Assembly: GCF_030406385.1 (NCBI RefSeq)
Contig: NZ_JAUEPM010000007.1
Span: 150,549-214,548, forward strand
Direction of reading: 5' to 3'
DNA: 64,000 nucleotides
From: Microbacterium oryzae
GTDB lineage: Bacteria; Actinomycetota; Actinomycetes; Actinomycetales; Microbacteriaceae
The translations under genes and the position numbers were made by a program. The notes below the pieces were generated by a model. That model was not told the origin of the DNA. It saw only the letters and a list, made by a program, of their open reading frames with translations, and ran no database searches. Shown here piece after piece: positions 35,743 to 44,767 of the stretch. Positions within the stretch are counted from its first letter, which is position 1. Every line of letters starts with the position of its first letter.

Positions 35743-36555
35743 TCAGCCCACGAACGTGCCGATGAGAGCAAGCACGACGTAGCTCCCGTTGAAGACGAGG
35801 TGCACGAGAACGGCTGCCCAGATACGTCCCGTCAGCAGCACGAGAGCGCTGCAGGTCATCGCGACGAGTGCGAGAGCGACCGGTTCGTCCCAGCGAGCAA
35901 CTCCGTCGATGGCGTGCATCGCCACGAAGGAGGCTACGGACGCCACCGCAGCGAGCAGCGCTCCTTCGACCCCTCGGCGCGCGATCCGGAAGACTGACAC
36001 GAGCACGACGCCACGGAAGAGCAATTCCTCAACGAGTGGCGCGACCACCACGGGTAGGAGGATCGCTGTCAGCGCCACCGTCGGTGATAGCTGACTGTTG
36101 AGGCTCGGGTAGGAGGGCAGTGCACCGCTACCGCCCGCCGCGACAGCGAACCAGCCCTGCACGGTCCTGAGGATGAGCCCGAGAACGACACCGTAGAGGA
36201 TGTCCGTCGCGCGGAACGAGAGGAGTCCTCGCGGTCGCCCCCGCCCGAACGCGAGAACGATCGGCACGATGATCCCGGCCCAGAGCAGAATCGGGCTGAG
36301 GACCTCGGAGATTGACGCCGACAGAAGCGTCTGCACTACGAGGGAAGCAAGCACCCCGGCGCCGACCGACAATGCCGTCCATGCGAGCAGGTTTGCATCC
36401 CAGCGTCGCGCAGTTCGGCTCCCCTCCGCCCACGTGCGGGTTGAAGGCGACCGTGAACCGCTTTCGCTCGTCGTCAAGTCGTTGCTCGAGATTTCTGCAT
36501 CCCGCCTCCGAAAGGAAGCGGGATCGTCGACAGTAGGGTGAGACTCACGAGGCAC
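35743..36555 (-). CDS. CPBP-family intramembrane metalloprotease (CAAX/Abi-like)
   Basis: A 270-residue protein with a 50-residue polar N-terminus and about seven membrane helices. PLVEELLFRGVVL supplies the EExxxR motif, and the segments FVAMHAID and HLVFNGSYVV supply the later histidines and Asn of the family. CPBP proteases act on membrane substrates; their role inside polysaccharide loci is unclear. The gene is convergent with the priming transferase (6-bp gap) and divergent from the tyrosine phosphatase. Confidence 0.85.
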   Translation of the reverse strand: MPRESHPTVDDPASFRRRDAEISSNDLTTSESGSRSPSTRTWAEGSRTARRWDANLLAWTALSVGAGVLASLVVQTLLSASISEVLSPILLWAGIIVPIVLAFGRGRPRGLLSFRATDILYGVVLGLILRTVQGWFAVAAGGSGALPSYPSLNSQLSPTVALTAILLPVVVAPLVEELLFRGVVLVSVFRIARRGVEGALLAAVASVASFVAMHAIDGVARWDEPVALALVAMTCSALVLLTGRIWAAVLVHLVFNGSYVVLALIGTFVG

Positions 36556-36584
36556 ATCGCCACGTTATCGGGAGGCGGAACGCG

Positions 36585-37187
36585 ATGCTCAAGATCATGA
36601 CCGTGTGCACCGGCAACATCTGCCGCTCACCGTTGGCTGAGGTTCTGCTTCGGGCGCGACTCAAGGGTTCACCGATTGAGGTAGTGAGCCGAGGTACGCA
36701 TGCGCTCGTGGACCGCCCGATGACAGCTGAAACCTTGGAGCGTGCAATCCTTCACGGCGCGGACCGGGATGTCTCCCTCGCCCACAGAGGAGCCCTGCTT
36801 CGAGAGGACGACTTGCGCGACGTTGACCTCGTGCTTGCGATGACGCGCGAGCACCGCGCCCACGTCGTTGATCTCGCACCACCGAAGGTGCGTTCCGCGT
36901 TCACACTGCTCGAGTTTGCTCGCCTCGCGCGAGTGGTCAGCGACGAGGAGCTGGAGTCCGCCGCAGCCGACGTGCGCGGCGGCAAGCATCGCTATGCACT
37001 GATGCGCGACCACCTTGCTGCCTTACGCGGAGAGCTAGGCCCGCTCTCACGGGCTGCCGAGTACGACGTTCCCGACCCGTATCGACGTGGCGACGACGCA
37101 TACGATCGAGCTTCAGAACTCTTGGTACCTGCCGTTGATGCGGTCACGAGAGTCATGCGTCTAGCCGTCTCTCGCACCCGAGCCTGA
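36585..37187 (+). CDS. Low-molecular-weight protein tyrosine phosphatase (Wzb-like)
   Basis: A 200-residue phosphatase. The P-loop CTGNICRS begins at Cys8 (CX5R, Arg14), right after the first strand as in the family. VPDPYRRG near residue 165 carries the general-acid Asp in the usual DPY motif. Such enzymes dephosphorylate the bacterial tyrosine kinase that controls polysaccharide export, and that kinase is the next gene. The protein is longer than the typical 150 residues because of an insertion in the middle helical part. Confidence 0.9.
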   Translation: MLKIMTVCTGNICRSPLAEVLLRARLKGSPIEVVSRGTHALVDRPMTAETLERAILHGADRDVSLAHRGALLREDDLRDVDLVLAMTREHRAHVVDLAPPKVRSAFTLLEFARLARVVSDEELESAAADVRGGKHRYALMRDHLAALRGELGPLSRAAEYDVPDPYRRGDDAYDRASELLVPAVDAVTRVMRLAVSRTRA

Positions 37188-37263
37188 GACCCGCCGCCAA
37201 GCACCGGGGCCGAGGACGACCCTGGTCGTGTGGAAGGATGGTCCGTAATATCGAAGGGGCCTT

Positions 37264-38700
37264 GTGGAACTCAGCGACTACATCCGCGTTCTGCGCAAGA
37301 ACTGGATTGTCATACTCGTAATTACGCTCGTCGGGGTCGGCGCTGCGGCAGTCTACTCACTGACACGGACCCCTCTTTACGAGTCTACGAGCGAGGTGAT
37401 GATCTCGTCTCAAGCTGGCTCAACGATCGCAGAACAGCAGCAGGGTAATAGCTATACCCTGGCTCGAGTCGCCTCCTACGTGGAGCTGGCCACAACCCCA
37501 AGAGTTCTCGACGACGTGATATCGGAACTGGGTTTGAAGACTTCCGCCCGGTCGCTGGCTCAAAGCGTATCCGCGACAAGCCCGCTGAATACGACGATCG
37601 TCGCGGTCACTGCCACAGACGCCGACGCTACGCGCGCCGCTGACATAGCAAACGCAGTCGCTGCGAGCCTCACGAGCGCGGTAGACGAGGTGGAGACGCT
37701 TCCGGGCACAGAAACGAGCCCAGTGAAGATAACGAGTGTCGCGCCCGCGCTCGCCTCAGCGGCGCCCGCGAGCCCCAACGTTGGGCTCAACCTCATCCTG
37801 GGGGGATTGCTGGGGCTCGTGCTTGGTATTGGATTCGCCGTCTTGCGAACCACACTGGACACACGTATTCGCTCGTCCCGGCAGGTTGAGGAGATCACGG
37901 ATCGACCGATCATCGGTGCTATCCCGTTCGACCCGGCGGCGAAAGACCGCTCGATCATCCTTGAATCCGACCCGCAGAATCCCCGAGCGGAGGCTTTCCG
38001 CACGCTCCGCACGAACCTGCAGTTCCTTGACCTCGAGGGTGCGCACAGCTTCGTCGTTACGTCAAGCGTGCCGAGTGAAGGTAAATCGACGACCGCCACG
38101 AATCTGGCCATCGCGCTCGCGGACGCGGGCAGACGAGTCGTACTCATCGACGCCGACCTGCGCAAGCCGAAGGTAGCCACTTACCTAGGTATCGAGGGAG
38201 GCGCCGGCCTTACCGACGTGCTCATCGGCCGCGCCGACGTGACGGACGTCATCCAGCGGTGGGGGCGCAAGTCACTGTATGTGCTTCCCTCCGGGAAAAT
38301 CCCACCCAACCCAAGTGAATTGCTGGGTTCGAAGAGAATGCGCGCACTACTCGATGACCTCGGACGCGAAGCGGACGTCATCCTCTTGGACGCTCCTCCA
38401 CTACTCCCCGTCACGGACGCAGCCATTCTCTCGAAGGAGACGAGCGGAACGATCGTCGCTGTCGCCGCTGGAACTACTCACCGACGCCAGCTAGAGGGCG
38501 CTATCAACGCGCTTGAAACCGTAGGCGCGCGTATCGCCGGCCTTGTCTTGACCATGGTGCCGACCACGGGCGCCGATGCCTACGACTACGGGTACGGGTA
38601 CGGGTACGGGTATGGTGAAGCAACGGAGTCCGAAGAAGCTGCCGATTTGAACGGCAGCGGCCGGACTAGACGGAGCAGCTTCTTAGGAGGCGCTTCTTAA
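37264..38700 (+). CDS. Polysaccharide co-polymerase / bacterial tyrosine kinase (Wzc/CpsCD type)
   Basis: A 478-residue fusion. Residues 1-200 are a Wzz chain-length domain with membrane helices at about 14-33 and 175-195. The cytoplasmic BY-kinase domain has Walker A SSVPSEGKST (267-276), Walker A' LIDADLRKPK (294-303) and Walker B VILLDAPPLLPVTDA. The C-terminus carries a tyrosine cluster, YDYGYGYGYGYGE, the site of autophosphorylation in the family. It sets polysaccharide chain length and export together with the phosphatase upstream. GTG at 37264 has AGGGG six bases before it. The insertion-sequence pile follows it. Confidence 0.94.
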   Translation: MELSDYIRVLRKNWIVILVITLVGVGAAAVYSLTRTPLYESTSEVMISSQAGSTIAEQQQGNSYTLARVASYVELATTPRVLDDVISELGLKTSARSLAQSVSATSPLNTTIVAVTATDADATRAADIANAVAASLTSAVDEVETLPGTETSPVKITSVAPALASAAPASPNVGLNLILGGLLGLVLGIGFAVLRTTLDTRIRSSRQVEEITDRPIIGAIPFDPAAKDRSIILESDPQNPRAEAFRTLRTNLQFLDLEGAHSFVVTSSVPSEGKSTTATNLAIALADAGRRVVLIDADLRKPKVATYLGIEGGAGLTDVLIGRADVTDVIQRWGRKSLYVLPSGKIPPNPSELLGSKRMRALLDDLGREADVILLDAPPLLPVTDAAILSKETSGTIVAVAAGTTHRRQLEGAINALETVGARIAGLVLTMVPTTGADAYDYGYGYGYGYGEATESEEAADLNGSGRTRRSSFLGGAS

Positions 38701-38967
38701 CGGGCACTGGTTCGAGATGGCGTCGAAGCACCCTACGCGAATGGGGATCCGGGCTGCTGCCGATCAGCGCGCACCCTGATCGACCGTTGCGTTCCGGCTG
38801 CGGTTGCGTAGCGTGACTACGCTTGCTGCCACTCTGGCAACGGCTGGTGCGTGAGCCGCATACAGGTAGCAAGTACAGTGATCGGCTTCGTCGACCCGGG
38901 CGGAATAGACCTCCGCTCCACTCTCGAATAGCCCCTCAGCCGTCGCTCACACTCGATGCTAGGTCGC

Positions 38968-39052
38968 TCTCGGCGGCGCTCGACGACTGGACAGTTTCGG
39001 TGCCCCAAGAGTGAACACTCAACTATTGGAGTGTGATCACTTTGGAGAACTA
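38968..39052 (+). mobile_element. Left-end fragment of an IS21-type element
   Basis: These 85 bp match the left end of the element at 63874: CTCGGCGGCGCTCG, ACTGGACAGT, then GTGAACACTCAAC, ATTGGAG and GTGATCACTTTGGAG. The istA reading frame would begin at GTGATCACT, but it stops within six codons where the match ends. The rest of the element is gone, replaced by the IS3 relic. The preceding 267 bp (38701-38967) show no gene. Confidence 0.7.
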
Positions 39053-39148
39053 ACGCCCTCGCCGAGAGCGCTGTCGAGCTCTACAAGACCGAGTGCGTGA
39101 GGATCGACGGGCCGCGCCGCACCGTTGAGGAGGTCAAACTCGCCACGC
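39053..39148 (+). pseudogene. IS3-family transposase relic, 5' part (split by the IS21 insertion)
   Basis: AACGCC onward translates as NALAESAVELYKTECVRI followed by DGPRRTVEEVKLATL, the conserved C-terminal region of IS3-family OrfB integrases (catalytic Glu region). The frame is cut at 39148 by the IS21 insertion and resumes at 42175. The upstream two thirds of the transposase are missing. Confidence 0.8.
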
Positions 39149-39957
39149 TGACGGCGCTCACTGAAATTCCCCACTTCTGCTCACTGGAATTCCCCACCCT
39201 GGGTCGCTCCGTCGCATGAGGCGGGCCTCCCTCGATGCTGGCGGTCTTCGACCACACACCAGCCTTCGAGGGAGGCCCGTTTCTCATGCTCTCAGAGAGG
39301 AGCAGCGTGGATGTCCACGCTTTGAGGCGGCAGGGGATGACGATCAGCGAGATCGCCCGCCGCACCCACCATGACCGCAAGACCGTCCGTGCGAATCTGA
39401 GCGGGGAACGCGCCCGGGCCAGCGTGAGCGGGCGGTCCCGGACCGCTTCGACCCGTTCGTCGACTGCGTCACCGCCCGGCTGAAGGAAGACCCCCACTTG
39501 AGGGTGGCGACGCTGCTGGACGAGCTCGTGCCGCTGGGCTACTCCGGGTCGTATCCAACGCTGACGCGGCAGATGCGGGACCGCGGCCTTCGGCCCGCCT
39601 GCACGGCCTGCGCGCATGTCACGAAACGGCCGAACGCGATCATCGAGCACCCGCCGGGCGAGGAGACGCAGTTCGACTGGCTCGAGCTGCCCGACCCGCC
39701 CATGCACTGGGGGTTCCCGACGAAGCGGGCGTATCTGCTCGTGGGGTCGCTCGCGCACTCCGGGGTCTGGCGAGCGGCGATCTCCCCGTCGATGGATGTC
39801 CCGCATCTGCTGGCCGCGATGACCACGCTGAGGGCCCTCCTCGGCGGCGTGACGAGGGTCTGGCGCTTCGATCGGATGGCGACGGTGTTGAACCCCGTGA
39901 CCGGGGACCTCACTGCGATGTTCGCCGGGTTCGCCAAGCACTACGGCGTTCAGCCCG

Positions 39958-40633
39958 TGTCGGCGACGCTCGAAAAGTAGGCCAATGCGACGTCTTGTAT
40001 TCCAGCAGTCATCGCAACGGAGGGTGATTCTCGGAGGTTAACAGGGCCGCGAAGAGGTCGGCTGGCGGCCGATCGCCGAGAATCATCCGCGGCCGGCGAT
40101 TGAGCTCGGTCTCGACCCGGGCGAGGTCACGGGCGCTGTGAACGGAGAGGTCCGTCGACTTCGGGAAGTACTGCCGGAGAAGCCCATTCGTGTTCTCGTT
40201 GGACCCTCGCTGCCACGGGCTGCCCGAGTCGCAGAAGTAGATCCTCGTTCCGGTCGCCTGGGTGATCTCGAGGTGCCGGGCCATCTCCGTGCCCTGGTCC
40301 CAGGTCACCGTCTGCCGTAACGGCGACGGCAGCTCGCGGCTCGAGCGGTGGCACGTACTTGACCGTGCCATCCTTCTGACGCTCCAACGCGCCGTTCTTC
40401 CAACGGTTACCCGATGACCGCGATATCCCCAGCTTCTTGCACGCGCCACGAACCGACCAGCCCTGCGCGAGCAACTCCAGAAACCGCCGGCGCTTCTCCG
40501 TCATCGGACGGCGACCCGGCCCCTTCGGAACACGACGAGACGACATACAAGAACCCCTTTCGAGCGGTCCTCGTTGCGATGGTCACTGGAAACCACCACG
40601 TCGCTATGGCCTCGTTTTCAACCGTCGCCGACA
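39958..40633 (-). mobile_element. 676-bp insertion with ~60-bp terminal repeats carrying a deleted IS30-type transposase
   Basis: The left end TGTCGGCGACGCTCGAAAAG and the right end, read inward, TGTCGGCGACGGTTGAAAAC continue as an imperfect inverted repeat of about 62 bp (roughly three quarters identical, including TTCCAG and CATCGCAACG). The element is flanked by a 5-bp direct repeat GCCCG (39953-39957 and 40634-40638). The outermost 25 bp resemble the IS21-type end at 63874. Inside is an IS30-type transposase missing its middle. It may be an internally deleted element or an IS30 remnant caught between other ends. Confidence 0.7.
40009..40546 (-). pseudogene. IS30-family transposase, internally deleted and frameshifted
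   Basis: From ATG at 40546 the first 70 residues are the IS30 N-terminus (EKRRRFLELLAQGWSVRGA, then CKKLGISRSSGNRWKNG). Near 40345-40320 the sequence jumps to the C-terminal part of the catalytic domain in another frame: TVTWDQGTEMARH, IYFCDSGSPWQRGSNENTNG and LNRRPRMILGDRPPADLF, ending at 40009. Roughly 200 residues in between are missing compared with full-length family members, so no active enzyme is encoded. Confidence 0.85.
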
Positions 40634-41289
40634 GCCCGTGGTCTGCCGGCCCCGCTCCGGGAACCGAAAGGGCGTGGTGAGAAGAATAACCACACCGCCG
40701 CGCAACGCTGGTGGCGCACCCTGCCCGATGGGCTCACTCTCGAGCAGGCGCAAGCCTCCGTCGCAGCGTTCGCCCGGCGACAGGATGAGCGGCCACGACG
40801 GACAGCGACCGGCAAGACCACCGCCGCCGCGATGCTCACGGCCGAACGGCTCCGGCCGTTGCCGCCGGCGGTGTTCCCCGTGGTGGTCACCGAAGGGCGC
40901 ACCGCGACGAGGCAGGCGCTGATCGACTGGCGCGGCAACCGCTACTCGGTCCCACCCGAGCTGGCCGCCGCGAAAGTGACGGTGCTGCAGCGGCTCGGCG
41001 CCGACACCATCGACATCGCCACCGTCTCCGGCGCGGTCGTCGCCCGGCACAAGGTCGCCGAGCCTGGGCTCGGCGTCGCGATCCGCGACACCGGCCACGT
41101 CACCGCGCTGGAAGCGATCGCGATGGCGTCGGCGCCTCCGGGACGGCCGCACCGCCGCAAGGAGCGCATCCCGCCCGGTCAGGCGGCGCTCCGCGCCGCG
41201 CAGGTGCTCATCGGCACCGGCGAGCCCGTCTCGACCGTTATCAGCTTGGCCGCCTATGAGCAGGCCGCGAAGAACAGGAACACTCTCCG

Positions 41290-42165
41290 ATGACCACCAC
41301 CATTTGCACGACGAACGCCGCGACGGCAGCGAGCACCTACCAGCAGCTGCGCAACCATCTCACCGACCTGAAACTCGCCGACGCCGCCGACGCCCTGCCA
41401 AAGGTCCTCGATCAGGCGCAAGCCGAGGGCTGGACCCTCACCACCGCGCTGGAGCGGCTGCTGCAGATCGAGGTGACCGCGACGGACGCGCGGCGACTCG
41501 CGGGCAGGTTCCGGCTCGCGAACCTTCCCACCGGCCAAACCCTCGACGACTTCGACCTCGACGCCGGGAGCGGCATCGACCAGAGCCTGCTCGCCGAGCT
41601 CGCCACCTGCCGCTACCTCGACACCGCAACAAACGTGCTCCTCATCGGACCGCCGGGCGTTGAGAAGAGCCACATCGCAACCGGTCTCGAGCACGCCGCA
41701 GTCACCGCCGGCTACCGGGTCTACTTCGGCTCCGCCGCGAACCTCGCCGCTCGCTGGCACCGCGCGGCGAGCGAAGGGAAATGGGCGACCATGATGCGGT
41801 TCTTCGCCGGCCCGACGCTGCTCATCATCGACGAACTCGGCTACCTGCCGCTGCCGGGCGAAGCCGCCTCCGCACTGTTCCAGGTCGTCAACCAGCGCTA
41901 CCTGAAGACCTCGATCGTGCTCACCACCAACCGGCCCGTCGGCGCCTGGGGAGAGATCCTCGGCGACACCACCGTCGCCGCCGCGATGCTCGACCGGCTC
42001 CTGCACCGGTCCGTCGTCATTACCCTCGACGGCGCCTCCTACCGACTCCGTAACCACCGCACCGCAGCCGACGAACTCCGCCGTCTCACCACCGGCACAA
42101 ACCCGCGCCAGCGTTACCCCGCGACCTGGGGAACTTCGGTGAGCAACTCTGGGGACAATCGCTGA
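41290..42165 (+). CDS. istB: IS21 ATP-binding helper protein IstB (Walker A substitution)
   Basis: A 291-residue AAA+ protein of normal IstB length. The Walker B segment LLIIDELGYLPL and sensor SIVLTTNRPVGAWGEIL are intact. The Walker A loop reads GPPGVEKS (120-127), with Glu125 where the family has Gly (GPPGxGKT/S); this should weaken or abolish ATP binding. The gene starts inside the istA stop (ATGA). With istA broken, the element cannot move by itself. Confidence 0.9.
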   Translation: MTTTICTTNAATAASTYQQLRNHLTDLKLADAADALPKVLDQAQAEGWTLTTALERLLQIEVTATDARRLAGRFRLANLPTGQTLDDFDLDAGSGIDQSLLAELATCRYLDTATNVLLIGPPGVEKSHIATGLEHAAVTAGYRVYFGSAANLAARWHRAASEGKWATMMRFFAGPTLLIIDELGYLPLPGEAASALFQVVNQRYLKTSIVLTTNRPVGAWGEILGDTTVAAAMLDRLLHRSVVITLDGASYRLRNHRTAADELRRLTTGTNPRQRYPATWGTSVSNSGDNR

Positions 42166-42174
42166 GCGCCATCA

Positions 42175-42318
42175 ACGCTGTCCTGAATGCACTGGTTCAA
42201 CGAGAACCGGCTGCACTCCTCGATCGGATATCTCACGCCCGTCGAGAAGGAAAGCGAGTACTACCGTGAGACCAACTACCAAAGCCAGCCGTCCCTGGAA
42301 GAACTCGCCCTCCGCTAA
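42175..42318 (+). pseudogene. IS3-family transposase relic, 3' part
   Basis: The frame of the relic at 39053 continues here after the IS21 insertion: ACG-CTG-TCC, then a TGA where homologues have Trp, then MHWFNENRLHSSIGYLTPVE and the usual EYYRE end, stopping with TAA at 42316-42318. The TGA shows the transposase was, or became, defective apart from the insertion. The following 167 bp up to the next gene hold nothing recognised. Confidence 0.82.
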
Positions 42319-42485
42319 ACCCGGAGCGATTCAGAGACGGTCTCGCCTAGGCACCGACGGGTCGATTTGTGGTGGTCAGTGTAGGAGCCCTGGGTTGCGC
42401 TCGTTCGATCATTTGAAACAGGGCAGTCACGCGTCGTCCAAGAAGCGGCGCGCTTCATAGCTCAGAGGATTAGCACCATCTCGCC

Positions 42486-43562
42486 CTATGCATTAGACGT
42501 ACGCGCTACCCAACGGCAGATCTCTTCCACCCACCGCTCAGTGCCGTGCCCCGCGCTAAATGCGCTTGCATCAAGCGAGTGAGCTTGTAGGAGGTCTCTA
42601 TTTTGTGAGTATTCATTAATCGCCGCCATCCATGCCGCTTTATCTTCGGGCGGGACTACTCGACCGCGACTTTGCCCAATTCGCCATCGAATATCGCCAG
42701 CACGGTCTGAAGATATCACAGGCATTCCTGACGCCAATGCTTCGTCTACAACTAGACCATACGGGTCGCCGAGCGTCGGGAATAGTAGAACGTCGTTGCG
42801 AGCATATACATCCGCCACATCTGCGGACTGCACAAACGCCGTCACCCTCACCCTGTCATGACCGTGGCGCGCCGCCCAGGCCTCAACCTCGCCCCAGAGC
42901 TCACCATCTCCCACCAGCTCGACAGACACGCTCGGATCGCGTCTCAACACGTGATCGAGCATCGGCAGTAGGAACGGAACACCCTTCCCAGGAATAAGAC
43001 GTCCGATATAGAGGAGGCGCAACGACGCACTGCGTTGCCGCTGACAGCCCGCCTGCTGAAGAGCGACCCAGTCGACCGCGTGGTGCAAGCGGTGTGTATT
43101 AGTCGCGCCGTAGCTCTCGACATAGGCATCGGAGTCGGGACCGGGAGTCAGGACGGACGATGCTCCACGGAAGAACACTCGTTTCAGTATCTCCTTATGC
43201 CATCTTCTCCTTACCCACGAGTCCCACGTCATGAGGGCGTAGAGCGCGAGATGTCGGCCCGTGGCGCGATGAATCCAAGCGGGCCAAAGGGCCGGAACGT
43301 GGTGAAACGTGAAAACGCGCTCGGGGCGCAGCCGCCACCATAGGCGCGCCAACTCGAGATACCGAGCTGGCGACGCCTTGCTAGTCGTGAGGAAGGTGTG
43401 TGGAAACTGCAGAGTCGATTCGTCCACCGTCCAACTCCGCATCGGGTCAATATAATCACTGAATACACAATGAAAGCTGACTCTGCCCGATGAGGCAAGA
43501 GCGTTGAACCGGTCCCGCCAATACGGATTAATTGCTGGCAGGAAAAAGACGATGTCGGTCAT
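42486..43562 (-). CDS. Glycosyltransferase family 4 (GT-B)
   Basis: A 358-residue GT-B glycosyltransferase. The C-terminal nucleotide-sugar domain has LRLLYIGRLIPGKGVPFLLP and the EX7E-like region DPYGLVVDEALASGMPVI. It would add a sugar to the lipid-linked repeat unit in the cytoplasm. It is the last gene of a long minus-strand polysaccharide operon that starts at about 51224, and its ATG overlaps the stop of the pyruvyltransferase gene (ATGA). Donor sugar unknown. Confidence 0.88.
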   Translation of the reverse strand: MTDIVFFLPAINPYWRDRFNALASSGRVSFHCVFSDYIDPMRSWTVDESTLQFPHTFLTTSKASPARYLELARLWWRLRPERVFTFHHVPALWPAWIHRATGRHLALYALMTWDSWVRRRWHKEILKRVFFRGASSVLTPGPDSDAYVESYGATNTHRLHHAVDWVALQQAGCQRQRSASLRLLYIGRLIPGKGVPFLLPMLDHVLRRDPSVSVELVGDGELWGEVEAWAARHGHDRVRVTAFVQSADVADVYARNDVLLFPTLGDPYGLVVDEALASGMPVISSDRAGDIRWRIGQSRGRVVPPEDKAAWMAAINEYSQNRDLLQAHSLDASAFSAGHGTERWVEEICRWVARTSNA

Positions 43563-44767
43563 GCGTGAATACCCTCGTATGCGCTAGCGATCCTAACCCG
43601 AACACGCTCGGCGAGTCCGGAACAACGACGGCGAGTTTGCGCTACTTCGCGCACCTGCCTGATTAGGAGCGCGCTGTCGATCGCATCCACGCGATGCACG
43701 AGGTCCTGCATGCCAAGCCGCCCGAGAACGCCGCTCGACTTTTCCTGGTATTGCAATGAGATAGCAGGGGTGCCGACACTGACAGCCATGATGCAAGCGT
43801 GCAAACGGGTGCCTATCACGACACGAGTTGCGGCGTAAGCCTGGTACAGGTGCGCGACGTCCGTGTTCGTGTCGACGAGGTGAGGCACCCGCAACCGCGC
43901 AGAAATCAAACGGGCCACGAGCAAGTCGTCCTGCTTATGCTCGGGAATGGACGAATGCCCCCCGAGAACGACTTCGAGGCCTAAAGCGTGAACGCCAGTT
44001 GCCACGTCGACGAGCGCCTGCACATAGGCTTCAAACGCCGCGTCGTCCGACGAAGTGGACCACCGCCAGTCCATCACCACTATGCGACAAACCTCTCGTA
44101 CCTGGGCGGAGGAGCCGGAACTCTGCCGGTAGAACGCGACATCATCTACCTCCCGCGCGTTGAGCCGTGGCATTCGCGCGCTCGCCGCGAGCGATAGTCG
44201 CTCGCGAACCACCGGCGTCGTGTACTTCAAGCTCCATTCGATCAGCCGCCGGTCGATTTCACGTGTTACGGGACCAATGCTCTGGGGCATCATCAACGTC
44301 GCTCCAACGGCGGCATGACCAAGTCGAATCGACACGAGGCTCTGATACAGACTAAAGTTCAGCCTCCTTTTCGACGAGTACATGTACCCTCCGCCAGCAA
44401 TTACTACCGTGTCCACATCCTTGAGAATGCGAAAGACATGAGGCATCAGGACTCGAAGCGCTGCCCGGCCCACGCGGCGACCCAACTGGCTCGCCGCAAT
44501 GACCGTGACACTGGCGAACATCCCCAACACCAACCGGACAGTACGAACGAACCGAGTCCCCACAGCCGGAAACGGGACGATCTCAGCGACTACGTTCACT
44601 CCGTGAGCGCGATACTCTAGCCTGTCGTCGTAGCGCGACGACAGGGTTACTGACGCGGCCCCCTGATCCTCCAAGAGCTGCTTGGTCGCCAGCATGATCG
44701 CTGCGTCTCCTGCATTCCGGTACGAGTATGAATTCACGATCAGGCAATGCCCGAGTTTCGTCGTCAC
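43559..44767 (-). CDS. Polysaccharide pyruvyltransferase family protein
   Basis: A 402-residue protein with the CsaB/WcaK-like pattern: LIVNSYSYRNAGDAAIMLAT at the start, VIAGGGYMYSSKR in the first domain, MMPQSIGP, and C-terminal VIGTRLHACIMAVSVGTPAI followed by LQYQEKSSGVL. The family transfers pyruvate from phosphoenolpyruvate to a sugar as a ketal. The GTG at 44767 overlaps the stop of the polymerase gene (GTGA) and is preferred to upstream codons within that gene. Confidence 0.87.
   Translation of the reverse strand: MTTKLGHCLIVNSYSYRNAGDAAIMLATKQLLEDQGAASVTLSSRYDDRLEYRAHGVNVVAEIVPFPAVGTRFVRTVRLVLGMFASVTVIAASQLGRRVGRAALRVLMPHVFRILKDVDTVVIAGGGYMYSSKRRLNFSLYQSLVSIRLGHAAVGATLMMPQSIGPVTREIDRRLIEWSLKYTTPVVRERLSLAASARMPRLNAREVDDVAFYRQSSGSSAQVREVCRIVVMDWRWSTSSDDAAFEAYVQALVDVATGVHALGLEVVLGGHSSIPEHKQDDLLVARLISARLRVPHLVDTNTDVAHLYQAYAATRVVIGTRLHACIMAVSVGTPAISLQYQEKSSGVLGRLGMQDLVHRVDAIDSALLIRQVREVAQTRRRCSGLAERVRVRIASAYEGIHA

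Larger units (their letters stand above)
39286..41293 (+). pseudogene. istA: IS21 transposase gene istA (two frameshifts, one insertion)
   Basis: The N-terminal HTH (RRQGMTISEIARRTHHDRKT) is in one frame; after about 39410-39440 the frame changes and continues as HLRVATLLDELVPLGY, then FDWLELPDPPMHWG with the DDE-type domain. At 39957 the reading is interrupted by a 676-bp insertion. It resumes after 40633 as VCRPRSGNRKGVV, loses one G near 40675-40682, and continues as KNNHTAAQRWWRTLPDG to the stop at 41293, which overlaps istB (ATGA). An active transposase cannot be made. Confidence 0.85.
39149..42174 (+). mobile_element. IS21-family insertion sequence with nested insertion
   Basis: The ends are imperfect inverted repeats beginning TG: TGACGGCGCTCA (39149-39160) and its partner TGAGCGCCATCA (42163-42174), 11 of 12 matching. 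Inside each end TTCCCCA-type repeats occur twice, usual for IS21. The flanks are a 4-bp direct repeat ACGC (39145-39148 and 42175-42178). Removing the element and one ACGC restores the IS3 frame exactly, which fixes the borders. It carries istA, broken, and istB. Without the nested 676-bp insertion and its 5-bp duplication it would be 2,345 bp, normal for the family. Confidence 0.88.

Noticed and set aside
42457..42480. tRNA-like D-arm sequence (TAGCTCAGAGGATTAGCACC)
   Set aside because: No matching acceptor stem, anticodon arm or T-arm follows, so it is not a tRNA; a 5' remnant from integration cannot be shown.
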